From Cruorifilaria tuberocauda (Eukaryota > Nematoda > Chromadorea > Rhabditida > Onchocercidae): a stretch of 64,000 nt of DNA. Below the pieces are notes generated by a model, which saw only the letters and a list, made by a program, of their open reading frames with translations, had not been told where the DNA came from and ran no database searches. Each line of letters starts with the position of its first letter. Positions within the stretch are counted from its first letter, which is position 1. Of this stretch, positions 23,367 through 37,700 are shown piece by piece. The stretch lies in the NCBI GenBank assembly GCA_013365365.1, contig JABVXU010000070.1, positions 1 to 64,000 on the forward strand, read 5' to 3'. Both the position numbers and the translations under genes were made by a program.

Positions 23367-26300
23367 AACTAAATATTTATGTCTAGAATCATTTGAAAAA
23401 GCTTTAAATAATAAAATTTATCCACACATAAATCATGAATAAATTTTTTGAAAAAGGTCGAATCCGTTGATATTCAGCTTTTCAGATTTCAGCTAGATCG
23501 AATCAAATTATAGGAAGTGCCATAATTCAGCATCTTGGTACATTATCAATCATATGTATATAATAAATGCTTTTGTGATTTGAAGATCTGTTTTGATTAA
23601 CTTACTGGTAAATTTGTTTTTGAGTGTATTATGAAGTGCATATTTTCACATTGTTAACTTTTGAAGAAGCTGATGAAAATTAAAAGCTACTGGGCCAGAA
23701 AATTCTCTTAATGGAAAGAGAGTTAAGAAGTTTAAGCCTCAGAAATTTTGAAAAATGTGGATGAAATTGAAGAGCATATGGATGAAATTATAATTTGTAT
23801 AACTTATATCTGTTTGAAGTTATCCGTATTTGTTTCTATCTGCTCGAAGATAACCGATTAAAAATTAAAATAAAATAAAGACCATTTAAAGGTACAAAAT
23901 AGGCATAAGAGCGAACTGCATTGATGCACTCAATTGGGATTTGTTAATAAATTGTGTCAACTGCAGTTTGGTTGTAACACATGCTTAATCCCTTCCGGAT
24001 TAAGTATTGTATAATGTGCATATTGTGTGGCGTTAGGATTTGCATTGATTGCTTTGCTGTTTATAAAAGTTGAAATGGATAATTTCTATCATATCCTTGC
24101 GTTTTTCATCTGTTTCATTTGTGGAAATAGCGTAATGGTAGTGATAGGATTTATGTATAATAATAATTTCATGCTTCGAAGATTTGCTTTTTGTTGATTT
24201 TTGAATACATTTCAGCATTTATTTGATAAAAGTAGAAAAATATGGAAACATTTCCCTTAATCATAAAATTATGCTTTAGTTCCTTTAGTTCCTTTAGTAT
24301 AACAAATTTTCATCATGAAACTCTAGCAGACATTTTTCTCAATGGAAAAGGTTGTTTAACCATTATTACCACTGCAGTCTAAATTCTTAATTGCTGCTTA
24401 CAGTCACAAGAGGACTCTTGAAATACATTGGTATTATTGAATAATGAAGAATGGTAACTCGTTTAAATGAACGAATCCACTTCAACTGATGCAATTCATT
24501 TCGGAGAGTTTAATACGATGTGTTTTGTCTGAGTGCTATACTGATTCAACCCTTCATGTCAACATTTTAATTACAATTCTTTGTTGTATTATTGCTTCAA
24601 CTCACTGTCATCTCTTTTATTGGGCAAAATTACTTTCCTCTGATTTCCTGTGTATAAAAGGTTTCTTCCTAAATTATAAAAATTTTCTTTATATCAAAAA
24701 TTTCAATATTAAGTATTAAATTCTATGCAAACTTTAAGAACTGTCACATGAATCTGATTAATTATTTCATTTTATGCGGTCTAACTTTCTGACCAGTAAC
24801 AGGAAAAATCATCTACTGAATTATAGTTTTGAACTAATGAATTGAGAGTAAAAATTAAATTAAGGCAATTAGAACATTGAAATCTTTAAGGCAGCATGAT
24901 TTTGTTGAATATGTCCAATCATAATTCAGTAATTAATATGTTGTTTATTCGTAATTTCATTTCAATTTTACTTTCTCATAATACATTCAACTCATTTTTG
25001 CATTTGAAATCTTTTGATGTTATTAAAATAGAATTAAATCATTCTTTAAAGCAGCAAATCGCTTAAAACTGTTAACTAACTATTTTGAAATTATTCATAA
25101 ATTTTGAAATGCAACTATTATTCATAATTAAGAAGAAACATTTAATTTTTCATGAACATGTCATTTTTTTCAAAATCATAAAAATTATCGAACCTTTCAG
25201 CCAACATGCAATTAATTAAAGTCCAAATAAATGATGGGGAGGAGAAAGTGTGAAGTACTGTATCACAAGGTCATTTACGAAGCTGATGTAATAAACCTAT
25301 TCTACAAATGTCACAATCCATTTCTTCTCCCTCTCCTTATAATGTAAACATAGGAAAGACTAGTAACAGAATCACATGGCCAAGCAAACAAATTATGATA
25401 TCTATCATATTGGTTCATTAGCTACATTTTCTCTTTTGCAAATATATCAGTTACTAGAAAAGTAGATAATTAGCTTCATAAAAGCTAAGATAAGCAATTA
25501 AATAAGTAAGTAAACCAGTAAGTAATAAAGTAATTAGCTGAAGTAATCAAGTAAATCTCCTTTTTTATTATTAGCACTTAATTTTATAATTTTATTAGTC
25601 TTAGAACAGAAAACAAGGAAAGAACCAAATGTCGTAATTTTTCAAACAATATTTACGGTAACCTTATCCTTGTACCATATGGTCGTATTAACTGTCTAGC
25701 ATAAATAATCACTTAAATAGTAATCTTAATCCTAAGTTCTTCGGTCTGTAGTATAATGAATTTTATTATATATGTTTGTTCATTTGTAAGTAAATTATTG
25801 AGAAATTTTTTCTCAAATTCATTTTATTGTTTCTACAGAATTCATGACCTTTTTATAATCCTCCACACTTTTTCTCAATAAAAATTTTCTGATACTTTAC
25901 AAAATGGTATTTCGAAAATAAATGTTATATTCGATAATGTTATTCATTGAAAAACACCTGCACAATTAAACCGTTGCAAGGTCGCTTATTAATCATTTCG
26001 TTTCGAAAACTATTTCATTCTCACAATTTCAGTCAACTTTACTTATATAGTCTCGAGGATAACACTTCTGATTACAATATAATTAACTTTCCAGTACTAC
26101 AGATGCACTGTGCGGAAAATTAATGGAAATAAAAATGAATACATCATAATCGTTTACCCTATTATCACTGTGGCTGAAATTTTTTTGAATAAATATTTTT
26201 GGTTTTTATTATTATTTTAGCTAATTTTTCTTATTAAATCTTCACATTATCATTTATCTTAAATAGCTTGTTTTTCTGCGTTTGTTTCTGAGTTACATTT

Positions 26301-26449
26301 CGGGAAACTTAAATCTAACGATTTTAAACTTTTAAATCTTGACGAAAACTGAGAAATTTTTACATTTCATCCATTGCTTGTCCATTTTTAATTCCTTTCT
26401 TCTAGTGAAACAATCAACCTATTGGTAATCGTCATATTCATTTCACACC
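23367..26449. other. Long non-coding stretch upstream of the bHLH gene
   Basis: About 3.1 kb without a gene I can support. Probably regulatory DNA for the bHLH gene plus the TMX2 3' UTR (AATAAA-like signals near 23410 and 23440). It contains a nine-base unit CTTTAGTTC repeated three times at 24274-24298 and an AAGTAA-rich stretch around 25490-25560. A 76-codon open frame at 24489-24719 is AT-driven and I do not call it. Confidence 0.5.
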
Positions 26450-27546
26450 ATGTCGCAACAATATTTCTCAAAAAGTATAAAACAAACTCGTTCAAAAAAA
26501 CGAAGAGATCGAAACATCTTATTTTACGAATTGAAGCGTAAGGCGGCAAATGAACGAGAACGAAAACGAATGTACAGGTGAAGGAAGATAATATGATTAC
26601 ATTTTTCTTACTGATAAACTTCTATGGTATTCTGAAATTTCTATTTGTTAAGTTATTCAAAAAAAAGAACGCTATCATATCCTCAGCAATTATTTGAGTC
26701 AACTTAAATGAATGAAAACTGCTTTTTTAATTCAACAAATTTCAATCAAATTAATTGCAGCATTAATGAAGCATTTGATAAATTACGTCATCTTTTGCCG
26801 TGGCTATCACACGATCGAAAAATGAGCAAAGTGACAACATTACGAGAAGCCATTCGGTACATCAAACAACTAAGCCAATTATTAAATGGTGAACCGCCAA
26901 GCCCAGAGAATACATCACGTGCAGTTGCAGCTAAATCAGAAACCGATCGACCATCGTTAATTATACCAAATTCAGATGGTATACAAATTCTGAATATTTC
27001 CAAATTTAATTCTTATTGATTATTAAAGAATACAAGGCTTTTTTGGAAGTTCGAATTAAAATTCTAAGTTTCTTTCAACTTTTCTAAAAAAAATCAAGCA
27101 ACAATATCTCACTGCATCAATTATTTTAAAAATCCATTTAAATAAAACTTTCTTTTAAATTCTTTATCCTTAATGTTAAAAAACTATGAAAACTACAAAT
27201 GAGTGAATTTTCATCATTTGATGTTATTTGAAATGTAAATTTTGGAAATCTTTTCATATCTTAAAAAACGTAATTACATCAAATAATGAAATTGTTACAA
27301 TTTTAGATTAATTTTTGCCCTTAATTTTTTAAGATTTTAGGTCATCTACCAATAGAATTTGTTGAATTATCATGCAATAAAACACAAGATGACTATGATA
27401 GCATAATTATGACGGAACATGGAACAATACACGGAAGATGCAGCAAAGTATGGATACCAACCACCTGCGAAAAGATGAAGTATAAAAATTACGATATTCT
27501 ACATCATCGATGTCTACTTCCATTTAATGAAGAACGATATGATTGA
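26450..27546 (+). CDS. Class II bHLH transcription factor
   Basis: Three exons in phase: 26450-26577, 26761-26978 and 27341-27546, 183 residues. A basic helix-loop-helix domain covers residues about 29-84: the basic region RKAANERERKRM has the N-x-RER-x-R signature for E-box DNA (N34, R36, E37, R38, R40), helix 1 INEAFDKLRHLLPWL, loop with KMSKVTTL, helix 2 REAIRYIKQLSQLL. This groups it with the Twist/PTF1/FERD3L/atonal set of tissue-specific factors that dimerise with an E protein; I cannot name the exact orthologue. The intron interrupts the codon between basic region and helix 1. Exon 3 encodes about 68 residues with four cysteines and no known motif. If exon 2 is not spliced, the frame ends at 27019 instead, giving an alternative 14-residue tail. 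Confidence 0.85.
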
Positions 27547-28839
27547 AAATTTTTATCTCCCACTTTTAAGCGCAATTAATTAGAAAATAAATGACAAATA
27601 TTTGATCATATTTCAATTAAAAATAAGTTTTTAATATAAAAGTTAACATGAAAAAGATGAAAAATGAAGTGAAGAGTGAATGTGCTACTGATTTTTATCA
27701 TTTATTTTAACTTGATGCTATTTCCGTACTTATCGGGTTGAATTACGGGTTGAATGTATTGTATATTGAAATAGAAAAACTACATATATTTGTAGCACAG
27801 TATGTTAACATATGATCGTTATATGCCGTACATAATTACATTCCTATTCGTTATGTTCTTATTGCAAATTAATTAATAAAATGAAAGCGATATCTCCAAG
27901 GTCCCTTCAAACAATTGGAAACAATCTAATGTCTTGAATTTATCGTAATAATAATACACTGTTATCCTCGTGAAAAATGTGCTGTTTTGTGAGAAAAATG
28001 TATTATGTGATCAAGCAAAAAATTATGCGATCATTTCTGTAAATTACTGCAAAGCATTCCTTAAAATACTCAAGGAATTGGGCAGCTAATTCGTAAAAAT
28101 TCTAAGTTAGCCACCAAATATTTTGAGCAGAAAAAATTACGCACTAGCAAAAAAGAAACTCCCAATTTTAAGTGGGGAAGAACTTCCTATTATTTTTTCC
28201 TGAAAATGGAGATTTTTGCCGGTTCCAATATTCTTAATTTCTGGGTTATCAGATTACCGGAGAATAAAGCGGTCAAATTCCAAGCAATAACATAAGAAAA
28301 AGTTAAAAGTGACTTAAATTTTTCAAATAAAATTGTTTTATTTATTGAAAACGTTTAAACACAGTTATTCGACAAATAACAAAATCTCGCCGAATTATAC
28401 CTCTAATGAAATAAAGAGACAGAAAATCTGCAAGCAAAAATGCTTTGAATTTACGATTATCTCATTTACTCAAAATACTTTTCCATAAAAGATTTCGTCC
28501 TCCTTAATAACTAATTTGAAAGAAAACTTTATTATAAAAATTGAATGGGTAGAATATCGAAATCGGAAGCAAGTAGACTCATTTGTTTCACAGTTTTTTC
28601 AGATGCCTACAAAATACCTAAACTTAATTGAAAAAAGGGTCAGTTTTAAAACATTTACGACATTTAAGAACATTAAGAACTAATTACGACAAAAATATTT
28701 CCTTATTTATAAGATGGAACACACATGCAAAAAAATGTACTTAAGAGATTTTATAGCATACATCATGAGAGATATTTTAAGAATTTTGGAAACGAACGAG
28801 ATTTTTAATAACAAAAAGAATACAGATTAAATATGACCA
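27547..28839. other. Convergent intergenic region, bHLH / PDE12
   Basis: About 1.3 kb of AT-rich DNA between two convergent 3' ends. AAATAAATG at about 27582 is a plausible bHLH poly(A) signal. No gene seen. Confidence 0.5.
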
Positions 28840-31800
28840 TCACTGAAGCTGTATATCACAAACAAGTGGTAAATGGTCACTAGGGGAGATCTTAGATGGT
28901 AATGCAACATACTTTTTGGCAAGCTCTTTTGATGGTACTGGAATGACTTTTTGTACCTGAAAAGGTTATGGAAAGCAGTATCTAGCATTAAAGTTGTTTA
29001 TTCCACAATTGACTTCCCAGCAAGTTTCAAAAAAATTAACTTTTCAACCATTTAATCAATATAAAATATTAGAACTCCCTACTTATTTTCAGTTCAAGAT
29101 TTAAGTTCAATCTTATTAACCAATTTTATATGATAAATCAAATGAGGCATGAGATTAGAATTTTAAAACCAGGATTTCTACACTGCAACCGATAATCTAC
29201 ACCGATAATTAAACAAGGCAACTAACTTTCACATTTGCACTTCCCCAAATGTAATCCAAACATCCTTCGAAGCCAGCAATTTGTCCGTCATACCGATAAT
29301 GACGAGTATAATTTGTGAACTGTGTTTCATCCCCTAAACTTGTCAGTTTCAAACTGAACGATGGACAAGAAGGCTGTATGGTAAATTTTACATCACCATA
29401 GGTATGTTGGCTGTGCGCACTTTTAAACGATATACTTCCTGAAAATTTACTACTTCATTGAAGTAGCGTAATTACAGAAGATAAGGAGGAAATTATTAAT
29501 CAATTAGAGATTATACAAATTACTGCGAAAATTATAAAAAGTGATTTACGAAATAATAACTTCATATTAAACCACTTCTATTCAATATAGCAATATAGAA
29601 TCGTATGACAGCTTCCTGCATGCAACCGCTCGTTAAAATATCTTCTATGAATATATTCTATTGTTTTATTATTTATCCTCTAGTCTTTTGTATCCCGTTC
29701 TTTGCGTTTGCTTCGAATTTATAATTATGCATCTTGAGTGAAAAAATCCGAACCTGAACTGAGCAAATGATAAACAGCTTCATCTGGTGTACTATTAAAA
29801 TCTCCAGCGAACAGGACATGCAACTTCGCACTAGGACTGCGCTTTGCATAGTCCGCTGCAACACGCACGATCCATCGAGCACATAATAATGCTTGCAGTA
29901 CTTTGATGATCTCAAAGCGAGGATCAAAATACAAATGAGTATTTGCAAGAAGTAAAATACCACTTTCTTGCGTAAACATGACACTACTGTCTAATACTAA
30001 TACCTGAAAGTTACCGTTTTAGAAAAAACCAATCATGTATTTTATATTAAAATTGATAAAACCCAAATAATTGAACCGTATTTCTTAGTAGAAAACATAT
30101 AAAGCTTCATTTCAATGAACTATCACCATCTATGAAGAATAATATATCTTTCAGGCATCAACTGGCAAAGATATATGCTAAGGATTTTTCTTCGTTTTGC
30201 ATCATATTAGGATTTAAAAGGGTTCTAAACAAAAGTCACGAATAAAAGAGTGGAATCTATATAAGTGAAATCATATAAGCCATCGTTCGTTATAAATATA
30301 CTAAATCTTATTAAAAGTTACCTGTATGACTGCAGGTTTTGATATAAACATGGCCTTTAGCTCATTATTGTTTTCAAGTAGCTCAGTTATATCAATATTC
30401 TCAGGGTACGTTTCAGTATTTAGAAGATTCGGCAACCACATGTCATGGCTTTCAAGACACCTAAAAATCTTAAAAACGAAGAAACACATGTAAATAAAGG
30501 ACATAAATTTTTAGAGATTATTTGACATATAAATAACGAACTTTAAAACCAAATTTTCAGCCATCTGCTATTTCGTAGCAAAAACTGTTTGTCAGTAAAA
30601 GATGTATTCTTTTTTCCAAAACATATGTGTACCTGAACTGTCTTCTACGAAAACAGATGACTAGTCCTTCATTTACTTTCATTCCTTTCCTTTTAAAGTG
30701 ACAATTATATCCATAGATGCTCATCACCTCGGGCAAAAAACGTAACCATAACCGTTCATCTACTTCTTGAAGAAATATGATATCTGCCTGGTAACCTACA
30801 AAAATGAGAAAATGACCCAATCCTTTATTTAAAAAATTAAATTTTGCTGATTTTCACAAAAGCGCAAACTCATACCAGGAATTTCTCGAAGTAAAATTGG
30901 ATACCGATAATCATAGTTTTGATACTCTTTTGCGCAATACGGAAAATACAGATTTTCTTGTTTGGGCTTTAAATCCAAATATAAGTTAGCAAGAATGTTA
31001 TATGAAATTACCCGTACATTTCTGAAAAGGTTTTGAAGAATATAAACAAAAATCTTAGTAAAAATATAAAGATATTGAGAGTTCTTAATTTGTTTACGTA
31101 ATACAGTGTGAACAATGCACATATAATTCGACTTTTCTAAAACTGAGTAATCGAAATGAAGGAATATGACCAGTAATACCTCAAGAGATTGAGAAAGATC
31201 ATTGTAGGTGACAATCTGTAACTACATATATGAAAATTTTTTGAAAAATGTATTAGATCAGCCAAAATAAGACTTTACCCAATATTTGCAGGTTGCTGAC
31301 AAAAAATAGCTTGTCTTTCTTCAAAAATCAATGGTTCGCCGATTTCGGAAACTTCGCTCGCACTGTCAGTACAATATACAATAGTATCTGCTCCCATATC
31401 GAGCAATACGCAGATACGTTTTCCAACATCCGCAACAGTAGGGCAAAAGTATTTGCCTGTGGAACGATAAACCCAGCCATCCATTGTATACTTCGATTTT
31501 TCTAAAATGAAGTGAAGGTAATGTGTTAATTCACTGTTATTAAACTCATGTCGCTATTATTTGCTTCAAACAGATAATATTTCGATCAATTTTTGTATTT
31601 AACACAAAAACCCGTATTCTGCTTTATTGCTCAAAATATTATTAGCTTTCTGAATTGGACATGTAGTTTGTTAATCTTGCAACATCTCTAAAATTTTCAT
31701 GTGGATAACTATCGGTCAATTCATTACTCGTTATTAGCGTTCAATTTGACAATAACAGTGACTTACACCAGCATTAAATTAAACATTCAGGGAGACGACA

Positions 31801-33079
31801 AAGAATTATACTTGTGTTACAAAAATTTTTTTGATGTGCTGAACTAATCCAAAAACATTTACTATGCAAATTATGTGTCAGTATCAACCCATATTTTTAG
31901 CAAAAATATAAATATGACTCAATAAATAAGAATAAATAGAATCGTTAAGTTTTAAAAGAATCTTTCTTTGCACTACACTTTAAATCCGATCCAAACTTAG
32001 AAGATTTACCTCCCGGAGTATTATTCATAACTGGTGAAATTAATGATGTATGAGGTTCTCCAGCATACCAGTGAAATAAGAGCTCTACTTTACGTGAGTC
32101 TGGAAAGAGTTTTCCATTATTTTAGGGAACTCGAAATATCGATAACTACGATCAAATTATCAAAGAGATCTGATGTGAAAAATCAGGAAAAGCTTACTAT
32201 TCGCTAATGAGACACTTGCCATGAGAGGACATCCGACTAGAGGTTTCAGTTTTAAAACTAGCTTTGTACATCGAGGAGGATCCCGCAATAGACGGTACAC
32301 ATCGTTATTGATACATATATCGAGTAGATTCTCATTTTTATATATTTGTTCATTTGTGGAGAAAAGCTGAAACTATGACTTGAAAAACATTAAACTTTAT
32401 CAATAATTCAACGCAATAGGTTAAACAGTAATGCCCACATATCCAAACAATTCCAAACTGAATAAATGAAATATAACATAAAATAAGATCAAAAGTGATA
32501 GAGTCTCAGCTGTTGACATTTTTTGCTATAACGGATGACCCATCATGTTGAGAGATTTTTTAATACTTACCACCGAAAACATTGATCAATGAAGTATTTC
32601 GCAAAGAGAAATATAGAAACTATAGAGGTATGTATAGTTAACTCAGTAACAACTAACCAAGTTGGGATGATTTGGTGCAGAAAATACAAATTCAGAGATC
32701 TCGCTCTCATCACCAACCACTTTGCTTGTCTCTTTATGAATAAATTTGTTGATTTTTTCCTTTATTTTGTCACAAGTTAGTAAAAATAATTCATCCAAAG
32801 GACGAACGAGATTAACATCGACTAAAGTCTTAGAATGGGGAATAGTATATATGAAATGAATGTACAAAGATTGTTCCCTGAAACTTGATAAAATCCGTAA
32901 GTTCGAGCAATGGGAATAGATCCCAAGAAAACTGACTGTATGAAAATTACTCACTCTACTCCATCCGTAAATGAGATCTTTTTACGGGCAATTCGTGGAA
33001 CGTTTCCGATCCACATAACAATAACATTTTCTGGATATTTCGCGATGAAAGATATATCTCGTCGAAGTGATTTCTTCAT
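28840..33079 (-). CDS. PDE12: 2'-5' phosphodiesterase / poly(A) deadenylase PDE12
   Basis: Eleven exons give 617 residues (human 609): 33079-32955, 32877-32658, 32366-32198, 32099-32010, 31501-31279, 31021-30876, 30795-30633, 30460-30322, 30003-29754, 29438-29227, 28956-28840. The C-terminal half is an endonuclease/exonuclease/phosphatase fold with its metal and catalytic residues: N284 in SYNILAN, E335 in FLQEVDE, H448 in ANTHLY, D493 and N495 in GDFNSTP, and D606-H607 in SPSDHLPLVCD. The N-terminal half matches the PDE12-specific beta domain (NNDVYRLLRDPP, LLFHWYAGEP). In mammals the enzyme removes poly(A) from mitochondrial RNAs and degrades 2-5A. The ATG is eight bases downstream of an AATTGTAG acceptor. 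I see no strong mitochondrial presequence. The donor of exon 7 (TTCAG/GTACAC) was chosen by phase; reading through it reaches a stop. Confidence 0.92.
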
Positions 33080-33376
33080 CACTCTACAATTATTTTCCTA
33101 TAGTTTTTCACGACCATGCTTCATTGGCCAAAACGTTATCAACAACAACGTCGAGTGAATTGGAAAGATGCAAGCAAAACCGAATAATCGAAATCTTTAG
33201 TCGGATAACATATAACATGATCATTAAAGCAAAAATTCGCTTGTACAATTAATCAGTGGAATAAGAAACTATCTGCATTAACTTGCAAAAATTAACAATG
33301 TCAGAAAAATGAACATACGGTAAAATGCAAGTGGGATCACTTCTAGAAACGCAATTTCGGAAAAACGGTATTGAAG
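33080..33376. promoter_or_regulatory. Probable shared upstream region of PDE12 and a plus-strand locus
   Basis: About 300 bases between the PDE12 start (minus) and an uncertain plus-strand gene. It must contain the PDE12 5' end. Two weakly coding-like frames overlap its right edge. No defined promoter element is recognisable. Confidence 0.35.
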
Positions 33377-34023
33377 ATGAACAGAAACAACCGCGACTTC
33401 TGCAATGCTTCACAGTATTCGTTAATAACCACCACATATACTGCAAAGCAGATTTGTCTCGAAAATCATTTAAATCAGTACCTTCCCCGATACGAAAATG
33501 GAAAGCGATTTCTACACAATCCTTACCGACTCGAGGTGACTAACATCCCTCCAATGTCACCCTTATGTACCACTCCGCTTCTCGAAATGCAATACAGATC
33601 TCAAGATGATTATCTGCGGGGAATACATTGGAGTCTCAAAATAAAAGGTCATGTAGAGGTATGGAAAGAAGAAAGATAACTGGGAAGATATATATTCAAG
33701 TAAAAAACCGAGATGGAACCGTTAACTATGGAAGAAATAGTAAATAGGTTAATGTCACGGTATACAACGAAAATATCGAAAGTCGTTCAATGTTACTGCT
33801 ACTGTTATATTTCAATTTCCACTATCATTCAAAACGGTAGTCAAGAAATGCGGAAATGAAAGTAATGCGTTGTCGTTGTTGTCAAGAAAATTAATAAAAT
33901 AAGCATAAAAATGAAGAAAATTTTCTTCAATCTTTCCAGGTAAACATGAAAGAAATGAAATGGGGAGAGAGAGAGAAAAAAAAGAGAAATCCTATTCCCT
34001 TGCATTCATTCAACATTCGATAG
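33377..34023 (+). CDS. Possible gene of unknown function, two exons
   Basis: Two exons would join in phase 0: 33377-33658 (94 codons, ending GAG/GTATGG) and 33940-34023 (after CTTTCCAG, ending TAG), giving 121 residues. Base composition of exon 1 is clearly less AT-rich than the flanks and the peptide is balanced (QYLPRYENGKRFLHNPYRL, then PPMSPLCTTPLLEMQYRS). I recognise no domain, signal peptide or membrane segment; exon 2 is lysine-rich. A competing 72-codon frame starting at ATG 33325 overlaps it in another frame and would be met first by a scanning ribosome, so the start and even the frame are unsure. Confidence 0.35.
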
Positions 34024-34781
34024 ATTTCAATTTCTTTCTTTTTCTTCGCTTTTTTTTCATCTCTTTTTCAACATTGAAAATACTATTCCATGCCTTCATT
34101 TTTTCCAAAATATTGCGGTTCATTTTTGATAAAATGAAAGGAAGAATTAGTCGGCGATGACTGACATGCAAGGTCAGATTCAACGTCTTCCTTTCATCGG
34201 TTTGGTATTTAGGTGAATTTTCTCTCTTGACATTCTATCTTCATGCCACACCCTATTTCTTCACTAGCTTTTAATTCTATTTTCTCAATGAAACACCAAA
34301 AATCCATCTCTTCCAATGGGAACGTTTACTTTATCAATAACTTGCAACTTATTCCAATCCATCTTTTCATATCACTTTTCCCTTCCATTATGTCTCATTT
34401 ACGAAATTCATCTTCAACTCATGCATTTTTTTCTACCTCTTCACCTCAATAAAATCTCACTATGATAATAACAAATGGAAGATTGGCGGTGATTGCATTA
34501 TATTATCACGAAGAGTTAACTGAAAGTTCAAATCAGGCCCAATATTTATTAATTTAAGCAGCAGAGTGCTAATTATTTGAAAGAATATAAAAATAACCTG
34601 TGACAAATTTGCTAAATAATTCGTTCCGGTCAATGACAACTCACAATTCCTTTCCTGATTATAACCTCATTGATTTTTATGAAAAAAACTTACAAGTAGT
34701 TGAAAATAAGGGAAATGCGATTAATTTTTTCATTAATTTTCTGACTCAAATTTAGTTTTTCGGTGGCTTCAATAAACAATT
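34024..34781. other. Upstream region of the cysteine-repeat protein gene
   Basis: About 760 bases with no supported gene. Pyrimidine-rich stretches at 34035-34120 and 34340-34450 create short open frames on the plus strand without coding character. Confidence 0.45.
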
Positions 34782-37700
34782 ATGTTACACAATGCAATGA
34801 TTTTCATATTATTATCATTGATAAGTATACTTAACCTCACTCTTTTAACTGCGGTAACGCTCGAGGAAGATGCTGCATCATTCATTCTTGTCCCTCATGG
34901 CCTCAGTCCTGATGATGCTGAAAGAATAATCATTCCAGCAGGTAATTCCTCATCAATTTAATATTATTTTAATTGAAAAATTAGTTTCAAGCACTGAGAT
35001 AAGTTGAACGAATTATCATTCAATATGTTGCAGTAATTTCGGGGCCTCAACCACCGTTTCCATGCTTGGTTGCTGGAATGGGCACATATGAACATGGTCA
35101 AACATTCACCAAGGAACATTTTCATTACAAGTGCAACAATGGTACCGCTGAAGTTATTGGTAAGTTTAAATTTTATGTCTTATCAAGCCTTAAAATTATA
35201 CATCTTTCTAATCTTTCAATTATTTCATTACGATTACCTGCCAACGATGCATCTTCTGAGTGAGAGAAGGCGCAAGACTTTATAATCTTATATTTTAGCA
35301 CTTTCTAAATCGCCGTTACAGCAATTATTGTCTTCTAGCATGTGTAGCAGATGACAAATCAGTAATACATATCGGTCGGATGTTTATAAGAGGTGGCGTA
35401 AGGCATAAGTGTGATGTGAAGGGAGATACGGTCACTTACGAGCAAGGTAATCGAATCCAGCTTATTCAGTATGAGAGATCTTCGATACTTCCCCAATTCA
35501 GACTTCACCTCCCTTTGAATTGTAGATTTCTCGTTGATTTGAAGATCGCAACTAATGGTGCCATTGCCTGTCTTTTTATCACTTTTTTCTTTCATCCACT
35601 TTCTCTTTCTGCCGTCCTCTCTCTCTCCCTTTCTTGCTCTTTTTCATTTCAATCCAGTTCTATGTGATAAAGAAATCATTGATTTGGGCAAAATCACTCA
35701 AGTATGGAAGCTGAGGTCATTCAGTAGCGGTTAAATTATGCTTTTTAAATTAATAATCACACTTCTCACTATATGTATAATAGTCCAAATGAAATAAGCT
35801 AAACAAATTCAAGTTTTGCTGGATTGTGGTGATGAAATTCCCTCTGCATGAGGTCTAAGATCTCTTAGATTTCCTTGTTGTTGAATTTGAGGATATTATT
35901 ATCGGAAAAAAAAAGTAGTTGCATTTCCATAGAATAGATATCGATACTAAAGTGAGAGAAACAATTGCGCTACTTTTTTGGATAAACTTCCCGAGATGTC
36001 ACTGTTTTTCAGAATAAGGTGTGGCCCTTAGACCCCTTTATAAGCTACCCAAATGAAATTGTAAAAACCTGTTAAGGAATTATGAAGGAAGTGAATGAAT
36101 ATATAATGCGAGAGGGATATCAAAATTTTGTAATTTCCGGCATTTCCAGAGGTGAGAATTGGTGAAGAATGATCAAACTCAAATTTTGTAAATCTACTTC
36201 ACCTAATATTTTAAAAAGTTATTCCAATTTAAATAAAGATGCAAAGACTGTTGAATTATCACGAAAAGAGACTAAAATATTTTTAGAATGAGAAAACTTG
36301 AAAAAAGTAATTAAATTTATTTTCCAACAAAATATCGATAAGATCATATAAGTACCATGAGATTCATCTGATTTTCTGAACAGATAGGAATAAGGACTTC
36401 TGTTTCCATCTTTTCTCCTCAACATTATCTCTCATCTATCCAATAAGATTGAAATGAAGAAAATAACTGACAGAAGTGGAATGCTTTTTTATTTTATCAT
36501 AATAATGATAAAATTTGAGACGAGATTTATTCAGAATCAACATGTTATGATAATGGGATTCATTACGATGTTGGCGATCATTTCCGTAATGGATCATTTG
36601 TGCTTGCTTGTCAAAAAGACGGCATCACGATTGAAGGTTTGTTTCGGCAATATACTAACAGTTTTTCCTATTGACATGCGGTTTTAAACTTCTTCGATTC
36701 AAAGACTGCTCAAAATAATAAAATGACATTTTGAAGCGAAAACTGCAGAGATTCGAATATAACCCTATTAGGAGATAATATGAATTAATTGTAATACTAT
36801 CATATTTATTAATTTAACTTACTAATTTGATTTTTAACCAAGGTAATAGTGCATTTGGGACAACAATATTTCAATAACTACTATCGTAGCATACAAATCC
36901 ATTTTACATACAATAATTTTCATGTTGCTGATTAGCTGATAAATAATTTCCTTCACAGATATTCAATCAATTGAATTTTTCTGAGAAATATTGTCCTGAA
37001 AATTATTATACTGCTGCAATTTCCGGCATCATAGTAAGATATATGACTCTTTTTTTTCATATAAAGTAATTTGGTGAAATTTATTCGAAATTGAGGTTGT
37101 TATGCTCGGAATACGGATATCACAATTCCAGTAGGAACGGAACGAATTGTTGATCATTATTTGCATAAATGTGAGCTGCTTGACCAAGGACGAGTACGAT
37201 ATACAGCAAATTGTATTATTTCATTTATTTTATTATCGGAGCTTCTTCAACCTGTTTTAGTTTTGAGTTGTAAAAAGGAAAAAAAGGAATTAATTATTCT
37301 AACATGGCAGATTTGATTTGTTTTCATGGATCAACAATTATTGATATGAAATACTGGATTTATTTTTTTACTTGAAGAAGTTACAGTAATTGGATGTAAA
37401 AAAGATAACGAATTTTTCAATGAAGGACAAATATGGACGTCAGAACATATTCGTTATCAGTGTACATCGTATGGAATCGTTCGAGTACTTGGTGAATTTT
37501 AAAGATTTTATTATTAAAATGCCTTTTCCAGAAATGATTCAGTACTTTTTTGCTGCAATTGCAGAAATGTTTTGAAGGTAACTTCGTAAAGATCATTTTA
37601 GGTTTTAGATGTGAAAAACTATATTTTACACTTCTCAAATCGAATCTGTCGGCAATATTTGAACTTACTTTTATCTTCAAATTTCCAAATAATACTTGAG

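Noticed and set aside
24489..24719. 76-codon open frame in the bHLH upstream region
   Set aside because: Hydrophobic low-complexity translation expected from AT-rich DNA; no splice or start context.
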